This document shows, in pieces, positions 29,776 through 34,859 of a stretch of DNA of 34,859 nt. The notes beneath the pieces are model-generated. The model was not told where the DNA came from and did no database searches. It saw nothing but the letters and a program-made list of their open reading frames with translations. The stretch covers positions 1 to 34,859 of the forward strand of contig JAAAOQ010000107.1 of the NCBI GenBank assembly GCA_009908845.1. The letters run 5' to 3'. This DNA comes from Gammaproteobacteria bacterium (GTDB lineage Bacteria; Pseudomonadota; Gammaproteobacteria; Chromatiales; Chromatiaceae). Positions within the stretch are counted from its first letter, which is position 1, and the number at the start of each line of letters is the position of its first letter. Both the position numbers and the translations under genes were made by a program.

Positions 29776-30225
29776 CAGAGGACCTCCCTAAACCGGGTCT
29801 TTCGCGGTCGAAAATGACGTCCCCTCAGTGCCCAAGGCGTCGGGGAAGTTCCGGTTTGGCTTAAACAATGATTAGACGCCTGGCCGAGGCGCATCGGGCC
29901 GCAGAGGCAGCCGACCGCCGACAAGAAGGTCGCACCTGGCCCGAGCTGGGCAGGGTTCCGCGACAGGCTTGACCAAGCGCAGCAGATAGCGAACAGCGAA
30001 TCATACTGAGGAAGCAGCCACTATGCCATGCCTTTGGCACCAAGGAGGCTCACCAAGTCCGGACGAGCTGCCACCGCAGCCGCTCCAAGGCAGTGCACAG
30101 CGGTCCGCAAAGGGGCCAGCGCAGTGCAGACCAGACGCGCGGCGGTTGTTGCTGTTGGTAAAATCGTGTCGCGGCTCTTGGTCAGCCTATCCCAGATTAC
30201 GGAGCGTCGGCTTACGGCTTAAAGA
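29776..30225. other. Intergenic region between aroB and gltB
   Basis: These 450 bases hold no supported gene. In several gammaproteobacteria a damX-like SPOR gene lies between aroB and gltB. None is seen here in any frame. Contents are a copy of the aroB 3' end (30194-30212), a sigma54-like motif (30013-30028, minus), a hairpin near 29935-29954 and the gltB Shine-Dalgarno. No convincing sigma70 promoter for gltB was found. Confidence 0.5.
30013..30028 (-). promoter_or_regulatory. Sigma54-like -24/-12 element upstream of gltB
   Basis: On the minus strand the bases read TGGCAT-AGTGG-CTGCT, against TGGCAC-N5-TTGCW. The GG and GC doublets have the required spacing, with two mismatches. It is about 240 bases from gltB. 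Nitrogen control through sigma54 would make sense for glutamate synthase, but the match may be chance. Confidence 0.25.
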
Positions 30226-30241
30226 TTACAGAGCGTCGGCT
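30194..30241. repeat. Short direct repeat duplicating the aroB 3' end
   Basis: AGATTACGGAGCGTCGGCT (30194-30212) and AGATTACAGAGCGTCGGCT (30223-30241) match at 18 of 19 bases with a 29-base period. The second copy contains the aroB stop codon and last codons. The first lies just beyond the gene, so the gene tail was probably duplicated. Confidence 0.75.
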
Positions 30242-31353
30242 GGCGCCGATTGGATGCTCGCACGTAACAGACCCGCGTCGACATCGCTGGTCAGCACGGC
30301 CTCGCCGATGCCGCGCAGCAGCACCAATCGCAGCTGTCCACCCTGAACCTTCTTATCGACTGCCATCAGCTCAAGCCAGCGCGCGGGCGCGAGATCGGCC
30401 GGTGGCACCAGCGGCAACCCACAGCGGCTCACCAGACGGCGTACGCGGCTGACCGTCTCTTCGTCGATCCAACCGAGCCGTTGCGAGAGCCGCGCCGCCA
30501 TCACCAAGCCGACCCCAACCGCTTCACCATGCAGCCACTCACCGTAACCGGCGCCCGCTTCGATCGCATGGCCGAAGGTGTGCCCGAGGTTCAACAGCGC
30601 GCGCTGTCCGGCCTCGCGCTCATCGGCGGCCACGACCTGCGCTTTGTTCCGGCAGGAGCGGGCGATGGTCGTGGCCAGCGCTGCAGGCTCAAGCGCCCGC
30701 AACGACTCGGCCTGCTCCTCGAGCCAGTCAAAGAAAGGCCGATCCGCGATCAGCCCGTACTTGATCACCTCTGCCAGCCCGGCCGAGAGCTCCCGCCCGG
30801 GAAGCGTGGCGAGTGTGTCGGTATCGGCGATCACCGCACGCGGCTGGTGGAAGGCGCCGATCATATTCTTACCGGCCGGATGGTTGACCCCGGTCTTGCC
30901 CCCGACCGAAGAGTCGACCTGTGCCAGCAAGGTCGTCGGGACCTGGATGAAGGGCACGCCGCGCTGGTAGCAGGCTGCCGCAAAACCTGCCATGTCGCCG
31001 ACGACACCGCCGCCAAGCGCAACCAGGGTGGTGTCGCGACCAAAGTGCCGCTCCAGCAGTGCATCGAAGATCCGGTTGAGGGTCGCCAGGTCCTTGTGTT
31101 GCTCGCCGTCAGGCAGGATCACCTCCGCGGTCTCGAAGTCGGCCAGTCCCTGTCGAACCGCCTCAAGGTAGAGTGGAGCGACCGTCTCGTTGGACACGAT
31201 CATCACCCGCCGACCGATCACGAACGGGCGATAATGGTCGGGGTCTGTCAGTAGCCCGCGGCCGATGACGATCGGATAGGCGCGCTCGCCAAGCTCGACA
31301 TCGAGCCGATGCTGAGCGCTCGCAGGGTTGGTAACCGGCCCGAGATCGGCCAT
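30226..31353 (-). CDS. aroB: 3-dehydroquinate synthase AroB
   Basis: This enzyme is the second of the shikimate pathway. It uses NAD+ and a divalent metal to convert DAHP to 3-dehydroquinate. The protein is 375 residues. Visible motifs are LPDGEQHKD, the nucleotide-binding [20 protein letters not shown], the substrate segment [23 protein letters not shown], and metal ligands in [19 protein letters not shown] and [12 protein letters not shown] 31353 follows the aroK stop by one base and matches the usual start. The open frame continues to 31443 but only inside aroK. The 3' end is duplicated just downstream. Confidence 0.97.
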   Translation of the reverse strand: MADLGPVTNPASAQHRLDVELGERAYPIVIGRGLLTDPDHYRPFVIGRRVMIVSNETVAPLYLEAVRQGLADFETAEVILPDGEQHKDLATLNRIFDALLERHFGRDTTLVALGGGVVGDMAGFAAACYQRGVPFIQVPTTLLAQVDSSVGGKTGVNHPAGKNMIGAFHQPRAVIADTDTLATLPGRELSAGLAEVIKYGLIADRPFFDWLEEQAESLRALEPAALATTIARSCRNKAQVVAADEREAGQRALLNLGHTFGHAIEAGAGYGEWLHGEAVGVGLVMAARLSQRLGWIDEETVSRVRRLVSRCGLPLVPPADLAPARWLELMAVDKKVQGGQLRLVLLRGIGEAVLTSDVDAGLLRASIQSAPADAL

Positions 31354-31354
31354 T

Positions 31355-31879
31355 CTAGAGCTCTTCACTCTCGAGGCGACGGCGGATCTCCTTGACCACC
31401 GATGCCGTTCCGCGCCGCTCCGTCGAGACGACCATGTCCGCAACCTGGCGATAGATCGGCTCGCGCTCGGCCATCAGATCGCGCAAGCGCTGCTGCGGGT
31501 CCTCGGTATCGATCAGCGGCCGGCTCCGATCGCGGGCAGTGCGCGCGAATTGCTGCTCCGGGCTGCAATGCAGGTAGATCACGAAGCCGCGTGCGGCCAG
31601 CTGCTGTCGGTTCTCCGGCGTGAGCACGACGCCCCCACCCGTCGCGAGCACGATGCCGTCCTCCTGCGCCAGCTCCTCGACGACATTACGCTCCCGCTTG
31701 CGGAAGCCCTCTTCGCCCTCGAATTCGAAGATGGTCGGGATATCGACGCCGGTTCGGCGCTGGATCTCCTGATCGCTGTCGCGGAACTCGTAGCCCAGCG
31801 CCTCAGCGAGCTGGCGGCCGACGGTGCTCTTGCCGGCGCCCATCGGGCCGACGAGGAAGATGTTCGGTGGTCTGATCAT
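31355..31879 (-). CDS. aroK: Shikimate kinase AroK
   Basis: AroK phosphorylates shikimate at the 3-hydroxyl, a step toward chorismate. The protein is 174 residues, the usual size. It begins [19 protein letters not shown], with the P loop at about 11-19. The shikimate-binding [12 protein letters not shown] carries the Asp pair. [13 protein letters not shown] gives the Walker-B-like arginine region, and VLATGGGVV the glycine-rich shikimate site. RPLI is the lid region. The frame is open to 31924, but ATG 31879 gives the conserved start. It is followed one base after its stop by aroB and preceded by pilQ, the standard pilMNOPQ-aroK-aroB order. Confidence 0.97.
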   Translation of the reverse strand: MIRPPNIFLVGPMGAGKSTVGRQLAEALGYEFRDSDQEIQRRTGVDIPTIFEFEGEEGFRKRERNVVEELAQEDGIVLATGGGVVLTPENRQQLAARGFVIYLHCSPEQQFARTARDRSRPLIDTEDPQQRLRDLMAEREPIYRQVADMVVSTERRGTASVVKEIRRRLESEEL

Positions 31880-31898
31880 AGCGTTAGGTATGCCAGAT

Positions 31899-31915
31899 TT
31901 GCCCGTTGCGGGCAA
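31899..31915 (-). other. Hairpin between pilQ and aroK
   Basis: A perfect 7-bp stem, TTGCCCG / CGGGCAA, with a 3-base loop lies 20 bases before the aroK start. No T run follows on the minus strand. It could weaken read-through from pilQ into aroK or stabilise the pil mRNA. Confidence 0.35.
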
Positions 31916-31966
31916 GGCGCACAAGATACCGAGCGCCGATTAAGACGCCCCTTTGCGAATGTGGGA

Positions 31967-34246
31967 TCAGCGTACAGCGAGATCCGATTTCAGAATCTTC
32001 GGAGTGACAAAGATCAATAGCTCCTGATTCGACTCCAAGCGCGATGTCGACTTAAAAAGTCGCCCGACCACAGGAAGATCGCCCAACCAAGGCACTTTTT
32101 CAACTGAAAAATCCTTTTGCCCCTCGAACACCCCACCAAGAACAATCGTCTCCCCGTTATCCACCAGCACCGATGTCTCGACGGCCCGCCGGTTCCGCAA
32201 CGGGTTGCCATCAACAGTAAAGGTAAAATCAGCCTCGTCCTTGTTGACCTTTAAATCCATAATCACCCGCCCATCAGGGGTAATATGAGGAGTCACGTCA
32301 AGCTTCAATGTTGCGGGCTCATAGCGAACGCTCGCCGGCTGCTCGGCCGTAGCGGGGGTCACGACGGGGATATCCTGCCCGACCTCGATCACGGCTGGCG
32401 TTTGATCTGCGGTCACCACACGCGGACTCGAGATGATCTCACCTCTTCCCTCCCGCTGCATCGCAGACAACTCCAATGTGATCAAGTGAGAGCCGACCTT
32501 GCCAAGCAAAAAATTCACCGCACCAGCAGGATCGGGTGCTGGAAGATTCACCCAGAGGTTTGGCGCACCAGCATCGTTTCTAACCTCGTTACCAGCACCC
32601 CTTTGCAACGGCGTATTGAATCGCTCGCCTTGGGAATCTCCACCAAACTCACCAATGTCAAAAAAACCATAGGGACCAAGGCCAACACCATCATTGATCT
32701 CACCGCCACCGACAAGCAGCTCATTATCTCCAGACCGCCCTACTGACCCACTAGCGCCGAAACGGACACCCAAATCTTGGGCAAAGTTATTATTCGCAAT
32801 CACAACCCGAGACTCAATCAGCACTTGTCGGACAGGCACATCCAGCTTGGCAATAAGCTCGCGTATCGCCATCAGTCTTTCAACTGTTTCATTAACTATG
32901 ATGGCATTCGTTCGTCCGTCGAAAGCAACCGAACCGCGAGCAGACAACATGGGAGCTTGCCGTTCGCCAGCCAATAGCTGGAGTGCACCACCATCTCCAA
33001 GTTGGGTAATTTCACTGGCCTCGTCTCGGTACCCTTTCAAGATCTCAGCAATATCTTCTGCCTTTGCATAGTTAATCTGGATAAACTCAGTGCGCAGTGG
33101 CGCTAACTCCTGAATCTTCTGCCGCGACTCGAGCTGAAGCCGCTCCCTCGCAGCCAGCTCTTCAGCCGGCGCGACCATGATCACATTCCCGGTGCGGCGC
33201 ATCGCCAGCCCTTTGGTCTTCAGGATGATGTCGAGCGCCTGATCCCAGGGCACATTCTTTAGTCGCAGCGTAATGCCGCCCTGTACCGTGTCGCTTGCAA
33301 CTAGGTTCAAGCCGGTGAAATCAGCGATCATCTGCAGCACCGCGCGGACCTCGATGTCCTGAAAGTTCAGGGAGAGCCGGTCCCCGGAGAAGACAATCTT
33401 CTCGCGCTCGAGCTGCTCCTTTTCAGCCGGCGTGAGCGCACGAAATTCGATCGTGAACAGATTACCGGTCTGATAGGCGAGATAATCGAACTCAGCGGCT
33501 GTCTGGATATCGACCCTGACATCATCACCCTCAGGCCGCGACTCGACCGCGACGACTGGCGTGCCGAAATCGACCACATCGAGACGCCGAAGCAGGCGCT
33601 GCGGCAACCGCGTGTCGGCGATCCCGACCACGACATCGCGTCCCTCCTCTGCGACATGGACGCGGGTATCAGACGACGGCAAGGTGATGATCACACGCCC
33701 CTCACCTTCTGAGCCGCGGCGAAAATCGATATCCTTTAGCGCACCACCGCGCACCCTTGGGACCGCTTGAGCAGTGCGTTCTGACCCCAAGGGCGCGCGC
33801 GATCGTGACGGTGCCGTCCTCGGGCCAGGATTCAATGCGACGCTGACCTGGTTGCCCCGGGTTTCGAGGGAATAGGGGACGCTCTGATTCAGATTGATGA
33901 CCACCCGGGTTCGATCGCTCGCTTCGATCGCGACCAGGCTCTGCGCTGGACCAACCTTGATCGGGATCGACTTGCGCCCCAGACGACTGGTCGCATTCGG
34001 GAAGTCAATGGCGATTCGGGCTGGATTCTCGGTCGCGAAATCGCTCGGTCTTGCTGGCGCGTCCGAGAAACTTAGCTTGATCTCGACCTGGTTGCCCGGC
34101 AGCGATACGAAGTCGACATCCTCCAGGCTTGCGGCAAGCGCAGCTGACGCAAAGGGGGCTGACAGGCTCATCAAGACCAGCAAACGAAGGAGCTTCGAGC
34201 AAAGGCGACTACGCGATAAGGCGAGCCATGAGCATTGTCGGATCAT
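31967..34246 (-). CDS. pilQ: Type IV pilus secretin PilQ
   Basis: PilQ forms the outer-membrane pore through which type IV pili extend. The protein is 759 residues. It has a signal peptide (basic start, hydrophobic core, ASA/ALA near residue 38), two AMIN peptidoglycan-binding domains (about 42-140 and 165-270), an STN/N0 domain (LNFQDIEVRAVLQMIADFTG), an N1 domain (FIQINYAKAEDIAEILKGY) and the secretin barrel from about 470 (VRQVLIESRVVIANNNF to FVTPKIL). ATG 34246 is best, as AGGGG lies 8 bases before it. ATG 34252 and 34297 are also in frame. The 3' half (31967 to about 33115) is clearly AT-richer than the 5' half, a sign of mosaic origin. Confidence 0.95.
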   Translation of the reverse strand: MIRQCSWLALSRSRLCSKLLRLLVLMSLSAPFASAALAASLEDVDFVSLPGNQVEIKLSFSDAPARPSDFATENPARIAIDFPNATSRLGRKSIPIKVGPAQSLVAIEASDRTRVVINLNQSVPYSLETRGNQVSVALNPGPRTAPSRSRAPLGSERTAQAVPRVRGGALKDIDFRRGSEGEGRVIITLPSSDTRVHVAEEGRDVVVGIADTRLPQRLLRRLDVVDFGTPVVAVESRPEGDDVRVDIQTAAEFDYLAYQTGNLFTIEFRALTPAEKEQLEREKIVFSGDRLSLNFQDIEVRAVLQMIADFTGLNLVASDTVQGGITLRLKNVPWDQALDIILKTKGLAMRRTGNVIMVAPAEELAARERLQLESRQKIQELAPLRTEFIQINYAKAEDIAEILKGYRDEASEITQLGDGGALQLLAGERQAPMLSARGSVAFDGRTNAIIVNETVERLMAIRELIAKLDVPVRQVLIESRVVIANNNFAQDLGVRFGASGSVGRSGDNELLVGGGEINDGVGLGPYGFFDIGEFGGDSQGERFNTPLQRGAGNEVRNDAGAPNLWVNLPAPDPAGAVNFLLGKVGSHLITLELSAMQREGRGEIISSPRVVTADQTPAVIEVGQDIPVVTPATAEQPASVRYEPATLKLDVTPHITPDGRVIMDLKVNKDEADFTFTVDGNPLRNRRAVETSVLVDNGETIVLGGVFEGQKDFSVEKVPWLGDLPVVGRLFKSTSRLESNQELLIFVTPKILKSDLAVR

Positions 34247-34257
34247 CAGCATTGCCC

Positions 34258-34794
34258 CTAGTCTTTGAGTGCCATCGATGCCTGGCGTTGCTGCCACTGA
34301 CCGGGTTTCTCCTCGACCAGCTCGGTCAGCTCGAGCTGGTCGGGCTTGATCTCGACGATCTCTCCGTTGTTGCGGCCGAGAAAATTGCCAACCTGCACCC
34401 GATGCAGTCGCCCGTCGGGGGTCGTGATCAACGCCCAGCGCCTCTGATCCTGCTCGAGCGTACCGACCATCCGGAGCGCATCAAGGGAATAGGCCTCTAA
34501 AGGCTCCTTGCGCCGCGTTGGGTCCGGAGCCAGCCCGTTCAGGCCCTGCTGCGCAACCTCGGCTGACTGATCATCCATCGTAAACGGATCGCGCCGCTCG
34601 TCCGGGTCGTAGATGTAGGTCGTCACCGGCGGGATCTCGGGAACGGGCTCGATCGGTCCCGGCTCCCGCGCCTTGATACGCGTGGCATAGGTCTCGAGCT
34701 GTGCCAGATCGGGGTCGGCGCAGGAGGCCAGCAGCCAGGATAGCGCTGAGAGGACCGCCCAGATCAACAGGAGGCCCGGCCGTTCAGGCATCAT
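34258..34794 (-). CDS. pilP: Type IV pilus assembly lipoprotein PilP
   Basis: PilP is a periplasmic lipoprotein that links the inner-membrane PilNO complex to the PilQ secretin. The protein is 178 residues. The N terminus has a lipoprotein signal ending in lipobox LASC (Cys25), then an unstructured Pro-rich stretch that in relatives binds PilNO. The C-terminal beta-domain (about 95-165: LRMVGTLEQDQRRWALI, VQVGNFLGRNNG) matches the PilP fold that binds PilQ. The start is ATG 34794 or ATG 34791. Both overlap the pilO stop. It ends just before pilQ. Confidence 0.93.
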   Translation of the reverse strand: MMPERPGLLLIWAVLSALSWLLASCADPDLAQLETYATRIKAREPGPIEPVPEIPPVTTYIYDPDERRDPFTMDDQSAEVAQQGLNGLAPDPTRRKEPLEAYSLDALRMVGTLEQDQRRWALITTPDGRLHRVQVGNFLGRNNGEIVEIKPDQLELTELVEEKPGQWQQRQASMALKD

Positions 34795-34859
34795 GGCGCC
34801 AGATCATCAAGATAACGGTAGGTCTTCACGATCGCGCCGAGCGTCATCGCTGTGCCCTG
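34791..34859 (-). CDS. pilO: Type IV pilus protein PilO, C-terminal end only
   Basis: Only the last 22 codons and the TGA lie in the window. They read GTAMTLGAIVKTYRYLDD before the stop. AKTYRYLD-like C termini are typical of PilO, the inner-membrane partner of PilN. The stop overlaps the pilP start, which supports the pilO-pilP-pilQ order. The rest of the gene is beyond the window edge. Confidence 0.8.
   Translation of the reverse strand, partial: QGTAMTLGAIVKTYRYLDDLAP

Overview
The window is about 34.9 kb of GC-rich DNA (roughly 60-65% by eye) from a photosynthetic gammaproteobacterium, almost certainly a purple sulfur bacterium of the Chromatiaceae. The evidence is a bacteriochlorophyll synthase (bchG) and geranylgeranyl reductase (bchP) next to two pairs of LH2-type light-harvesting genes. 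These sit beside typical gammaproteobacterial blocks: ubiE-ubiJ-ubiB, hslVU next to a DUF971 gene, gltBD, and pilOPQ-aroK-aroB. The genus cannot be fixed from the sequence alone.

Layout. 1-4000 (+): photosynthesis block, bchG (5' truncated by the window edge), bchP, an 850-base regulatory gap, then pucB1-pucA1-pucB2-pucA2. 4071-6224 (-): an HNH nuclease, a fructosamine-kinase family protein and a SixA-like phosphatase. 6512-9725 (+): priA and a PlsC-type acyltransferase. 9788-10240 (-): YaiI/UPF0178. 10468-16689 (+): two DEAD-box helicases (DeaD and RhlE types), arfB and argS. 16740-20582 (+): a frameshifted FtsN-like SPOR gene, then ubiE-ubiJ-ubiB. 20896-29775 (-): gltB-gltD-hslV-hslU-DUF971. 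30226-34859 (-): pilO (partial)-pilP-pilQ-aroK-aroB.

How the genes work together. BchG and BchP attach and reduce the isoprenoid tail of bacteriochlorophyll, which the LH2 alpha/beta peptides bind. The puc promoter region carries four TGT-N12-ACA sites (the PpsR/CrtJ operator pattern), two of them over a sigma70-like promoter, which suggests repression by oxygen or light. UbiE/J/B act in quinone synthesis, GltBD in ammonia assimilation, HslVU in proteolysis, AroK/B in the shikimate pathway and PilOPQ in the type IV pilus.

Most of the window is ordinary chromosomal housekeeping sequence and no wholly new system is evident. The best leads are the four-site operator cluster upstream of puc, a sharp base-composition break inside pilQ that coincides with its secretin half, a reading-frame break that separates the SPOR domain from its membrane anchor, and signs of copy correction between the two pucA genes.
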